From positions 16,508,349 through 16,572,348 of the forward strand of contig CAMZMU010000080.1 of NCBI GenBank assembly GCA_947311845.1: a stretch of DNA of 64,000 bases. The letters are read 5' to 3'. The translations under genes and the position numbers were made by a program. Below the pieces are notes generated by a model. That model was not told where the DNA came from. It worked only from the letters and a program-made list of their open reading frames with translations, and made no database searches. The number at the start of each line of letters is the position of its first letter. The first letter of the stretch is position 1. This document shows, one piece after another, positions 34,064 to 43,162 of the stretch. Source of the DNA: Poa pratensis. Lineage: Eukaryota > Streptophyta > Magnoliopsida > Poales > Poaceae.

Positions 34064-34624
34064 TTTTCAAAGATGCATGAATGCTATATTTGCTGATTAT
34101 ATTGAAAAGATAATGGAGGTTTTTATGGATGATTTTTCTGTGTATGGTACTTCCTTCGATAATTGCTTGTTCAACCTTAACAAAGTTTACAGCGTTGTGA
34201 AGACCAACACTTGGTTCTTAATTGGGAGAAGTGTCACTTCATGGTTACTGAGGGTATAGTTCTTGGGCATAAGATTTCTGGAGAAGGAATAGAAGTTGAT
34301 CCAGCAAAGATTGAAGCTATTGAAAAACTACCATATCCAAGGGACCTCAAAGGTATAAGAAGTTTTCTTGGGCATGCAGGTTTTTACCGTAGGTTCATTA
34401 AGGATTTCTCCAAAATATCAAAACCTCTAACCAATCTTCTGCAAAAGGATGTTCCTTTCTCTTTTAATGATGATTGCATTGAGTCCTTTAATATTTTGAA
34501 GAATGCTTTAATCACTGCTCCCATTATTCAACCTCCTGATTGGAACTTGCCTTTTGAAATTATGTGTGATGCTAGTGATTATGCAGTTGGGGCTGTTTTG
34601 GGCCAACGTGTTGATAAAAACTGA
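34064..34624 (+). pseudogene. Reverse transcriptase, C-terminal part, of Athila element
   Basis: Continues the split RT. It has FADYIEKIMEVFMDDFSVYG (catalytic F-M-D-D), then after a small frame change KISGEGIEVDPAKIEAIEKL, KGIRSFLGHAGFYRRFIKDF, SKISKPLTNLLQKDVPFSFN and the RNase H start FEIMCDASDYAVGAVLGQR. A frameshift at about 34620 ends the frame. The left half is at 20563-20986. Confidence 0.85.
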
Positions 34625-35193
34625 ATGTTATTTATTATGCTAGTAGAACACTTGATGCTGCTCAAAAGAATTATGCTACAACTGAGAAAGAATTTTTAGC
34701 AGTACTGTTTGCTTGTGACAAGTTTAGACCTTATATTACTGATTCAAAAGTCACAATACATACTGATCATTCTGCTATTAAATACTTGATGAATAAGAAA
34801 GATGCTAAGCCTAGACTAATAAGATGGGTACTTCTATTGCAAGAATTTGATTTACACATTGTTGATAGGAAAGGGGAGGATAATCAAGTTGCTGATCATC
34901 TCTCTAGGATGGAAAGCATACCTGATGATCCTATTCCTATTAATGATAGCTTTGTTAATGAACAACTTGCAATTGTTAATGTTTCTAGTGCTAAAGTTGC
35001 ATCTCCTTGGTTTGCCAACTATGCAAATTTTATTGTTGGTAAAGTTTTGCCTCCACACTTCACTTCTCAACAAAGAAAGAAATTCTTTTATGATCTTAGA
35101 CATTATTTTTGGGATGATCCTTTCCTCTATAAGAAAAGTGTGGATGGTATTATTAGACGTTGTGTACCTGAGCATGAACAACAGCTATTATAA
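34625..35193 (+). pseudogene. RNase H of Athila element
   Basis: After the frameshift at 34620, the next frame reads [40 protein letters not shown] and [20 protein letters not shown], then [20 protein letters not shown] and [10 protein letters not shown]. These are the standard Gypsy RNase H and connection motifs. The stop at 35193 comes just before the integrase zinc finger, which is in a different frame. Confidence 0.83.
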
Positions 35194-36335
35194 GAGATTG
35201 TCATGACAGTCCCTATGGAGGGCATCATGCAGGAGATCGCACAGGAGCAAAGGTATTACAATCTGGTTTCTATTGGCCTACTTTATTTAAGGACTGTGCT
35301 GAATATGTTAAATCTTGTGATAAATGTCAAAGAGTAGGAAACATTGGTAGGAGGAATGAAATGCCTATGAATTATTCATTGCCACTTGAACCATTTGATG
35401 TGTGGGGTTTTGACTTTATGGGTCCTTTCCCAGAATCAAAGACAAAGCATACTCACATTTTGGTTGCAGTTGACTATGTTACAAAGTGGGTGGAAGCAAT
35501 TCCAACCAAAAGTGCAGATCATGCCACAGCAATGAAGATGCTCAAGGACATCATTTTCCCCAGGTTTGGTGTTCCTAGGTTCTTAATTACTGATGGTGGT
35601 TCTCATTTCATGCATGGTGTTCTTAGAAAAACTTTGGCAAAATATGATGTTAACCATAGAATTGCATCTCCTTATCATCCTCAAACAAGTGGGCAAGTTG
35701 AATTAAGCAATAGGGAAATTAAACTCATTTTGGAAAAGACAGTGAATAAGTCTAGATCTGATTGGCCAATTAAGATTAATGATGCTTTGTGGGCTTATAG
35801 AACTGCTTTTAAAAATCCTATGGGAATGTCTCCTTATAAAATGGTTTATGGAAAAGCTTGTCACTTACCTGTTGAACTAGAACATAAAGCTAGATGGGCT
35901 ATTAAACAACTGAACTTTGATTTTAAAACTGCGGGAGAAAAGAGAATTCTTGACCTAAACCTACTTGACGAATGGAGAAATGAAGCTTATGAAAGTGCCA
36001 GGATGTTTAAAGAAAAAGTTAAGATTTGGCATGACAAGAAAATTAAGAAAAAGGAATTCAAAGTAGGTGATCAAGTTTTATTATACAACTCTCGTTTCAA
36101 GTTTTCTGCAGGGAAGCTAGCTTCAAAGTGGCAGGGACCATTAGTGATACAGGAGGTGTACCGTTCAGGAGCTATCCGTCTTCACGGTGACATGAAAGGT
36201 AAACCTCATGTAGTCAATGGACAACGCCTTAAACCTTATATTGCAGGAAAGAGCTTCATCGGAAGGGTGGAGGAGTTGAATTTACAAACACCGGAAGAGG
36301 TAATTGAGAGAAACCGTGCAGTTCAGAAACCCTAA
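35194..36335 (+). pseudogene. Integrase of Athila element, mostly open
   Basis: The N-terminal HHCC part (about 35194-35340) is in another frame. The rest is open from 35361 to 36335 (324 codons). Core residues: D in [15 protein letters not shown] in [17 protein letters not shown] in [15 protein letters not shown]. The C-terminal domain has [39 protein letters not shown] and [14 protein letters not shown]. The catalytic core looks intact, but lacking an in-frame N-terminus it cannot be made as a normal pol product. Confidence 0.88.
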
Positions 36336-36471
36336 ATCAATAGAAGGTAACTTTTGTGTTGGAAAGTTTCTCGGAATTGCATAAAATTTTACGGAGGTCA
36401 ATTTTTTGGAAATCATCGTATGGGACAAGAAAACTGGACGAAACGGAGACCCGAGGGAGAAAAGAGAGGGG

Positions 36472-36669
36472 CCCACGCGGCCCAAGTACCTGGCCGCGTG
36501 GGGCTATCCCTTTTCCACCTCGGAGTCCTTTTTCGTCTCGTTTTCGATCCCGACGCTTCGCCTTGACCCAAAAACCTCAATATATACCCCTCTCTGTCGA
36601 TCTAATCTCGCACCGAGCGTTCTCGAGCGATTCTTTCTTTTGTTGTTTCTGCCTGTCAGGTTTTTAGCC
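36472..36669 (+). promoter_or_regulatory. Putative internal promoter before the 3' ORF of the Athila element
   Basis: A perfect inverted repeat, CCCACGCGGCC (36472-36482) and GGCCGCGTGGG (36492-36502), matches the one in both LTRs. A TATA-like CAATATATACCC lies near 36580, followed by a pyrimidine-rich leader and the ATG at 36670. The order, repeat then TATA then ORF, suggests transcription separate from the 5' LTR. That is inference. Confidence 0.5.
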
Positions 36670-37268
36670 ATGTCTTCGGGAGACTCCTACCAATGCTCCT
36701 CCATGGACGACGATGATGATGAACTCGATGGGTACAGCCCCACGTCCATATGGAGGAGGAATAGGAAGAGGAAGGACTACTCCGACGATGAAGACTACAA
36801 GCTTGATGAAGAGGAGATGGACAAGCAAGAAGCTGAAGAAGAAGAGCACAAGCCCTCCGTCGACATCGCGCCCTTGGCGACAGCACCTCCATCACCCATT
36901 GCTGTTGCCGGCGTGAGGGTGAACCACTCTCTTGGAAACAAGAGGCGGGCGCGCGCATGCAGACCGGAGGGAAGGTTCCCAGGCGCTTCCTTGCGAGCAA
37001 AAACGTAGCTTCTACTCTTATTGACAGGGAATTTCAGCGCACCACTCAAGAGAACTATCCTGGTGAATGGGATCGCAAGATCCCTAACAAGAAGGTGCCA
37101 AGCCCTGAGTGGAAGCCTTGCAAAGAGTCGGTGGAGAAGAATCTCATGCAAAAACTGGGAGAAGCCGCAAAAGAGTTCGAAAAAGCTTACAACCTCATGA
37201 TGAAGATCATTGGGGATCTTGAAGATAATTATTATGAAGGCAATGTGAAAGAAGAGAGGGAGTTCTAG
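36670..37268 (+). pseudogene. Downstream acidic/basic ORF in env-like position
   Basis: Starts at ATG 36670 (MSSGDSYQCSSMDDDDDELD), strongly acidic, with a bipartite basic stretch (RRNRKRKDY) that could act as a nuclear signal. A Pro/Ala-rich segment (APLATAPPSPIAVAG) follows. The frame breaks near 36950 and continues in another frame with KVPRRFLASKNVASTLIDRE and a Lys/Glu-rich helical C-terminus (KNLMQKLGEAAKEFEKAYNL) to the stop at 37268. About 195 codons in total. The position after integrase matches the env-like ORF of Athila elements, but I see no signal peptide or membrane segment. Function unknown. Confidence 0.6.
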
Positions 37269-38270
37269 CAAGACACCAAGCTTGGGGGAGTTCCATCTAG
37301 TCTTTCTCTTTATCAATCTATCATATCTATCTAGTCATGGTGTGCTTTGCTTTTATCGATTAGTTATCAATATCTCTTAGGCGTGTGTGAGCTCATGGAG
37401 CATTATCATGTATCCCTATCTTATGGTTTATCAATGAATATTAAAGTATGGTGTCATCCATGATTCTCTTGTTTGGGATTTATGGGTAACACTCATGCAA
37501 ATGAGCGTGGCATATTTAGAATTTCAATCACATCTTGCCTTGAAATTAATTAACTTGAGTATGTTGGACAATTATAGAATTATCTCAATATAGAAGAAGT
37601 AAAAAGACTTGTGAATTAATAGTTTGAGGTTAAGATATAGTCTTGTAGGATAAGAAGTTGAGAAGACTTAATGAAAAGGATATAAAACACTCTTGTTACA
37701 ACCTAGTATCTTTTGAGCAAATTAATGATCATGGATATTTCAATACTTATGCTCTTGAATGTGAATGAAAGGAAGGCACCTGAAATTTCAGCTAGCCATG
37801 GAAAGTGTAAGAAAAGGGTTGTGTAGAGCATGGGAACTTGATTGAGATATCCATGACTAAAGTTTGCACTAGTTACTAGTCAAGCAAGAGTGATAACAAT
37901 TTTTATATCTATCTGTCTTTTCATTTGTCTTCTTTTGAACTTGTTATCCAATGAGAGTTTATCTTGTCTTTGAATTTCAGCAAAGTATAAAAGATTATAA
38001 TGCTTGCCATGAAGAGCAAAAGCATGTGAAAAACAATATGATTCGATTGTCCAACATACAATGGTTATTTGCTTTCAAAAGTAAGGGTGATTGCTAGAGT
38101 TGCTAGAGTTCTACTTATGTTGCCCTCATATGTATGAGTTTTAGATCATTAATCTTATCTTGCAATTGAATATGATGATGATACAATGCCCGTATTTATT
38201 TATCAACCATAAGTCCATTGATGCATGTAATGATCTATGTCCTTACTTACTCGAGGACGAGTAAAGGTTT
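37269..38270 (+). other. Non-coding 3' internal region of Athila element
   Basis: AT-rich sequence of about 1 kb without domain-bearing ORFs. It ends with ACTCGAGGACGAGTAAAGG just before the polypurine tract. A similar GATGACGAGTAGG precedes the tract at 50410-50428, and CTCGTCCTCGAG follows the LARD LTRs on the plus strand. Confidence 0.6.
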
Positions 38271-38284
38271 AAGCTTGGGGGAGT
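38271..38284 (+). other. Polypurine tract of Athila element
   Basis: AAGCTTGGGGGAGT directly abuts the 3' LTR start TGATACG at 38285. Confidence 0.85.
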
Positions 38285-39801
38285 TGATACGTGCATTTTA
38301 TATCATCATTTATATAACTTTTAGTATCATACTAGAATGTTATTTGCATGATTATATGATTGTTTCTACATGTTTTAGATGATTTTGGGGACTTTCATAC
38401 AAAGTCCCTATTTTTGGTATTTAATTTCTGGGAGGCAGAAAACCTCCTTTTTCTTGTCTTTAATGTTTCAGGAGCTACAGGACTCAAATAATAAAAGGAA
38501 AAATACTGCGTCAGTTTTTCATCGGGAGAAAGGCAGAGGGAAGAAGACCGAAGAGAGGAGAGCCACGAGGGCCAAATGGGGGTGGCCCACGCGGCCCATG
38601 TACCTGGCCGCGTGGGACCAGCCCAAACTGGCCTCGGGCACCTCCTCGCCTGGGGCTTTTTAGCAACGCCTTCGTCTCGCCCGAAAAGTAACGCCCTAAT
38701 TTTTCCAAGTCCATCCGAGGTCGCGGCGGCGGCGAAACTCCTGATCCCTTCCGAGGGGGGTCAGATCCTGCTGCTCCGGAACTCCGGAGAAGGGGGAAAT
38801 CATCGTCATCGTCATCACCTCTCCTCCTTGGCGTGGGAGGAGGCCTCTACATCATCACCCCCATCAAGACCAGCACCATCACCATCATCATCACCGTGAT
38901 CCACTCCGTTCCCCTCGCAGTTTGAGAGTTGCTATACCCTAGATACTTGTCTTGTGCTACTATTCATGTTTGTGATTGAGTACTTGTCATTATTTGGTGG
39001 TGAAGTTATAATTTCAGATTGTGTTGTACCACTTATGCCACTGATTATGATCATGTTCGCACGTTGTGAGTAGTTCCCGTATGTTCCTGAGGGCATAGGA
39101 TGAATTGGCATTGATTTATATATGACATGTGTTGGTATTTTGTCAAGAGTTTATCTTTTTATGTGATTCTATGATGGTGTTGTGCGAACGTCGACTGCAC
39201 AACACTTCACCTTTATGGGCTCATAGGTGAACACCGTAGTGTAATGAATTGATGGAGACTTGGGAGGACACGTAAACCTGAGACCGAGTCATGAAGTTAT
39301 ATTATGAGGGTATTAGTATCGGGGACCTTAGAGTGTAACGCTATGGTGGGACCTTTATGTCTTAATAATTCTTGTGCAGTCATTTGCTTGGCCACATGAT
39401 CCATCATAAGGGGTTGTAGTTTATTTATTTAGCTATACCTAATTATGGCTCCGTCCAAAGAGGATTAAAACTTGACAAGATATTCAACGTGTTGTTTAAT
39501 AAATCTTATGCCTAGCATCATCCATGCCGCCCTCGGGAACATTTGCCACATATAAGTTACACATCACTTGAGCTTGTCCTTTTGCCACATAAGAGGATTG
39601 GGATTTCTCTCTTTGAGAGGTTTCACTTGCTACTATCTGTTATCTGCTTGCAATTAAACAACTGAAAATACCAAAAACACTACATCTTTTATTGTTTTAT
39701 TTATCAATCTTACTAACCAATACCTTCAGCTCCTCGTGGGTTCGACAACCTTTTCTAATTGAAAGGTACTACAATTGATCTCCTGCACTTGGGAGCCATC
39801 A
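38285..39801 (+). mobile_element. 3' LTR of Athila-type element
   Basis: 1517 bp, nearly identical to the left LTR, with the inverted repeat at 38586-38596 and 38606-38616. Differences include a few single-base changes and small indels, for example GCATTGATTTATATATG here against GCATTTTATATATG. Confidence 0.93.
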
Positions 39802-40252
39802 GCCCTGTAATGTATAGTGAAATGGGCCAGGCCTGCACAGCTAACGGGCCGACCTGATTCAGAGTAACGGGCTTAGCCTGTTATGGTTAATGGGCCGGCC
39901 GGTCCGTCAGAGCATTATGGCCCGGCCTTTTACAGATGACATCACGCTAGACGACTAAGTTGACTTTACCCGACAGGCTCTGACAGGTCAATCATTGGTC
40001 TGACACAAAGTGTCGGTACTTTCCCGGCATAGCGGTGACGATTTTTTCCGTCACGGTCAAATGGGTCGGGCGGGCCTTGGGCTGGGTCTGTCCGTCACGG
40101 ATCCAAGACGGTTCGGGAAATCCGTCTCGGAGTTCATCTATGACGCACTTTCGACCACGATCGACAGATCCGTCGTAGATGATCATCTACGACGGATTTT
40201 TGACTTTCCGCCATGAACTCATTCGTGGTAGAAGACGGGGATTCTTGTAGTG
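39802..40252 (+). mobile_element. CACTA-like element, right end
   Basis: Continues 14815-16948 after the Athila insertion. GC-rich with repeated GGGCC and CGTCACGG motifs, and a perfect 30-bp palindrome (40168-40197). It ends in TTCTTGTAGTG (40242-40252), reverse complement of CACTACAAGAA, a common grass CACTA terminus. No partner terminus is found in the window. Confidence 0.7.
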
Positions 40253-40551
40253 TTGCTAATGGCGTCGAAGTGGAAACTGCAGAGCTAGAAAATGTAGCCT
40301 TGATAGGCAAGAAGGCGAACATGGAGATGAAGCCGCACACTGCAGCAGCTCTAGCTGGTTTGGCATGGAGCCCAACAAACACTTCGACTAAATCTGACCA
40401 TGTTGTTGTTGTGCGCAAGAAGCGGCATAAAGGAACAGAAATAGCTCGGTTAAATGTTCTTGTGAGCATTGCTAGAATGATTTTGTGTGTTTGTGTGCTG
40501 CTGTTAGGTGTGAACTTGTATGCAACAATGAAAATAAGTAGAATGTATTAG
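40253..40551 (+). pseudogene. Exon-like ORF abutting a CACTA end; unrecognised
   Basis: About 99 codons remain open from the CACTA end to a stop at 40551 (the apparent ATG at 40213 is inside the transposon). The peptide contains ELENVALIGKKANMEMKPHT and AALAGLAWSPTNTSTKSDHV, a basic RKKRHKG, then a hydrophobic stretch LVSIARMILCVCVLLLGVNL that could span a membrane. I do not recognise it. It may be a last exon disrupted by the transposon. Its final codons overlap the first unit of the minisatellite that follows. Confidence 0.4.
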
Positions 40552-40850
40552 GTTCATATGCAGCTATGAAAATCAGAAGAATGTATTAGGTTCATCTGCA
40601 GCTATGAAAATCAGTAGAATGTATTAGGTTCGTATGCCCTTTGAAAATCAGCAGAATGTATTAGTTTCATCTGCAGCTTTGAAAATCAGTAGAATGTATT
40701 AGGTTCGTATGCACTTTGAAAATCAGTAGAATGTATTAGGTTCGTATGCAGCTATGCAAAACCGTACAATGTATTAGGTTCGTATGCACTTTGAAAATCA
40801 GTAAAATGTATTAGGTTCGTATGCAGCTACGGAAATCAGTATCACATAGT
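40526..40850 (+). repeat. Minisatellite, 37-38-bp unit, about 8.5 copies
   Basis: Units follow the pattern TATGCAGCTATGAAAATCAG plus an AGAATGTATTAGGTTC tail. Alternating subtypes carry GCAGCTATG or GCACTTTG. The first unit is the coding end of the upstream ORF. Confidence 0.92.
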
Positions 40851-40909
40851 AGTTGTGAACTTGTATCCAATGGAAACGGTTATATAAAATGTTTGCTGCC
40901 AATTGGGTG

Positions 40910-41023
40910 CTTATAAATGTACTGCCGACAGAGCAAGCCATCAGTCTCATTCTCACTCCCTCACTGTCCATCTTTCAACCCTAGCCGCCGCACTTTGTAG
41001 CTTTTTACTCTCCTCACTCTCTC
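40910..41023 (+). promoter_or_regulatory. TATA-type core promoter and leader of small ORF
   Basis: CTTATAAATGTA near 40909-40920, about 105 bases before the ATG. A pyrimidine-rich CTCATTCTCACTCCCTCACT near 40948 is typical of a plant transcription start and leader. Confidence 0.5.
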
Positions 41024-41383
41024 ATGGCTTCCTCTGCCGGCGCTTCTAGATCCCGCCATCGCAGTCGCGGCTCTAGCGGCCGCACTGATCTAGCTGCATC
41101 CATTCGTGATAAGGAAGATCTGGAGGCGGCTGTGATGCGGCAGGTGTGGGAGCGCGTCAGGCTGATCACCTCCGGTGATGCCCGCGTCCTCTGGGCCGCG
41201 GAGCTGGAACAGATCATTCGTCGGGTGGTGATGCAGCAGTTGTGGCGGTTCCGCCGTCAACGGAGGCCGATCTGGTGGCCGCCTTCCATGGAGGAGGAGG
41301 TGGCCGATCTGGAGGCGCCGTCCACAGAGGAGGAGGTGGCCGATCTGGAGGCGCGTCCACGGAGAAGAAAATATGAGGTCTAA
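41024..41383 (+). CDS. Small Arg/Glu-rich protein, 119 aa, unrecognised
   Basis: Intact ORF with a TATA-preceded leader and the ATG in good context (CTCTCATGGCTTCC). The N-terminus is Ser/Arg-rich (MASSAGASRSRHRSRG). The middle is helical (EDLEAAVMRQVWERVRLITS, WAAELEQIIRRVVMQQLWRF), then RRQRRPIWWPP. Two copies of a 12-residue repeat, S(M/T)EEEVADLEAP/R, follow, encoded by an exact 36-bp tandem duplication (41285-41320, 41321-41356). The C-terminus is basic (RPRRRKYEV). No known domain or signal peptide. It could be a host gene, a transposon accessory ORF or a captured fragment. This is the only plausible unbroken coding unit in the window. Confidence 0.45.
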   Translation: MASSAGASRSRHRSRGSSGRTDLAASIRDKEDLEAAVMRQVWERVRLITSGDARVLWAAELEQIIRRVVMQQLWRFRRQRRPIWWPPSMEEEVADLEAPSTEEEVADLEARPRRRKYEV

Positions 41384-41480
41384 ATCGCTCAGCTCATGAA
41401 CTAGTTCATCAATTATGCTCTGTCTTTATATGTCATATTCTGCAACGGCATAGGCAAGATCTCATGAACTAGAGATGCTC

Positions 41481-41645
41481 TGTTTTGATTTGTGATTTGT
41501 ATTAGCAACTAATGAAATGTTCTATTGGTTTTACATTAGATTGTGAATTATTTCGGTCAATTGTGCTTTGTTTTGATTTGTGATTTGTATTAGCAACTCA
41601 TGAAATGTTCTATTGGTTTTGTATTAGATTGTGAATTATTTCGGT
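41481..41645 (+). repeat. 77-bp tandem duplication, 88-bp period, downstream of the small ORF
   Basis: Copies at 41481-41557 and 41569-41645 share TGTTTTGATTTGTGATTTGT and GATTGTGAATTATTTCGGT with a few substitutions. Likely in the 3' untranslated region. Confidence 0.88.
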
Positions 41646-41984
41646 GACACTGTCCAAGATGGAGCAAGCCTCAAGACGAAGAATTTGGCAAAATATATTT
41701 GTTACGGAGGCTTGCAATCTCGGTGTGGTATCATGTTGTTAGTTTCTCCATCTATCTTCAGGATGTGTGTAGCAATTATGCTGCAGATGTGATTTCGAGA
41801 AGCATGAAACCACAACTCGAGTAATGGTCTCGACATGTGTAATTGATCATCTTTTGATGCTATGTAATGGTTACAATTGTTATATACATTATGAATGGAT
41901 TTGTTAGCATTTTTGTGCTTCTGCTGTGAGATTTTAAATGTCCAGTGGCAACTCTATTACTGCTCTAGGTTTATGAAGAAACCA
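41646..41984. other. Unassigned sequence
   Basis: AT-rich, possibly 3' UTR or downstream flank of the small ORF. No recognised feature. Confidence 0.4.
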
Positions 41985-42210
41985 CAACGCAAACGAGTCG
42001 GAACAGAATCTCCGTTTCTGATGTTCCGATACATCGGAAACAGAGGTCTGCCCACAACCGTTGCCAAATGGAGACCTCATGGGAAACGGTGTTTCGCCTC
42101 CGTAACCGATAAGGGCCTTCACATCAGCCACGGGGGCGGGGACACGGACCCTTTTTTCGTTGCCGATTGGGGTTTTTGGCCCGTTTCCGATGTGTCGTTC
42201 TGTACTAGTG
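41985..42210. mobile_element. CACTA-like terminal fragment
   Basis: Ends GTTCTGTACTAGTG (42197-42210), reverse complement of CACTAGTACAGAAC, close to common non-autonomous CACTA termini. The interior has CGGAAAC/GTTTCCG-type short inverted motifs. It directly precedes a LINE fragment. The left end is not found. Confidence 0.45.
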
Positions 42211-42470
42211 ATTGCTACAAGAAAATCCTCATTATTGGTTGCTGGACCATCTGGAATCATAGAAATAAAATTATCTTTGAAGGGGACACTGCCCACCAGC
42301 CGGAATGCATGAGATTCTTTAAAGAAAACTTACACTTGGCAATGCATAGAGCTAAACCTAGCCTCAAAGAAGGCATGTCCCAGTGGGTGGATACTTTGTA
42401 ATTTACTATCTTGAACTTTGAACTTTGTTTGTAAATATTTATTTTATTGGAAAAAAGAGAAAATTAAATG
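42211..42470 (+). pseudogene. LINE 3' end (5'-truncated)
   Basis: The translation IIGCWTIWNHRNKIIFEGDT plus FFKENLHLAMHRAKPSLKEG and a final tryptophan-rich tail matches the C-terminal region after the zinc-finger part of plant LINE reverse transcriptases. The stop at 42401 is followed by an AT-rich 3' end with an A-rich tract near 42450-42465. Truncation at the 5' side is usual for LINE copies. Confidence 0.65.
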
Positions 42471-42619
42471 GTAGTGGTATTTCCCTACTGTTTTGCGCAT
42501 CAAAAAAGTAATATATATTTATTTACTTCGTCAAAAAAATAATTGATGTGAATTAGTGAGAGATGATATGTTGTAGTAATTATGTTGTGAAAAATGGCAA
42601 ACTAAGGGGCAAAATTTGA

Positions 42620-43027
42620 GAGCGCCGTTTTGGCTCCCGGGAGCATATGCTCCCGGTATTTTCAAAAAAAAATCAAAATTTGAAAACTTATCAAAAAAAT
42701 CTGAAAAAAATCATGCACGTACCTGACCATGGTACGCACCACCGTGTTTTTTTCGCGCCGAAATAACATCGTACGCGCCCTGTACAAAAATGACAAATTT
42801 CCTGTCATAAAATGAGATCTAAAAATTTGAATTTCTGACAGGAAATTTGTCATTTTTGTACAGGGCGCGTACGACGTCATTTCGGCGCGAAAAAAAACAC
42901 GGTGGTGCGTACCATGGTCAGGTACGTGCATGTTTTTTTTTCAGATTTTTTTGATAAGTTTTCAAATTTTGATTTTCTTTTGAAAATACCGGGAGCATAT
43001 GCTCCCGGGTGCCAATGCGAATTTCCG
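42620..43027. mobile_element. 408-bp foldback MITE, Mutator-like
   Basis: Almost the whole element is one inverted repeat. The left arm opens GAGCGCCGTTTTGGCTCCCGG, and the right arm's reverse complement is nearly the same through GGGAGCATATGCTCCCGG and on to GTACCTGACCATGGTACGCA. The spacer is short, around 42805-42838. It is flanked by an 11-bp direct repeat GCAAAATTTGA (42609-42619, 43028-43038), as expected for Mutator-type insertions. Confidence 0.8.
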
Positions 43028-43162
43028 GCAAAATTTGAACAATATAAGCAGGTTTAGTAGCATCTTCAGGCATGACTGCATGCAAAATAAATTTATAAAG
43101 CTGCAATAATGATGACATGAGAGGAAAACCGAGAATAAAAGGTTTAGGTGGATTATTTTAAA

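Larger units (their letters stand above)
16949..39801 (+). mobile_element. Athila-type Ty3/Gypsy retrotransposon, split by a nested Tat element
   Basis: Bounded by two 1.5-kb LTRs (16949-18461 and 38285-39801) starting TGATACG and ending CCATCA, with target duplication GCCCT. Contents on the plus strand: tRNA-Asp-type PBS, gag, protease, RT (interrupted), RNase H, integrase, a downstream acidic ORF, and a polypurine tract. Without the 13.1-kb nested element and its 5-bp duplication it is about 9.8 kb, a normal size for the lineage. Athila affinity rests on RT motifs (VSPVHCVPKKGGMTVVPNEK, YRRMPFGLCNAPATF) and on the extra ORF after integrase. Several frameshifts make it non-autonomous today. 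LTRs differ mainly by a few small indels, which suggests a fairly recent insertion. Confidence 0.93.

Noticed and set aside
40526..40850. Second CRISPR-like pattern of 38-bp spacing
   Set aside because: Whole unit repeats, no spacers; a minisatellite.
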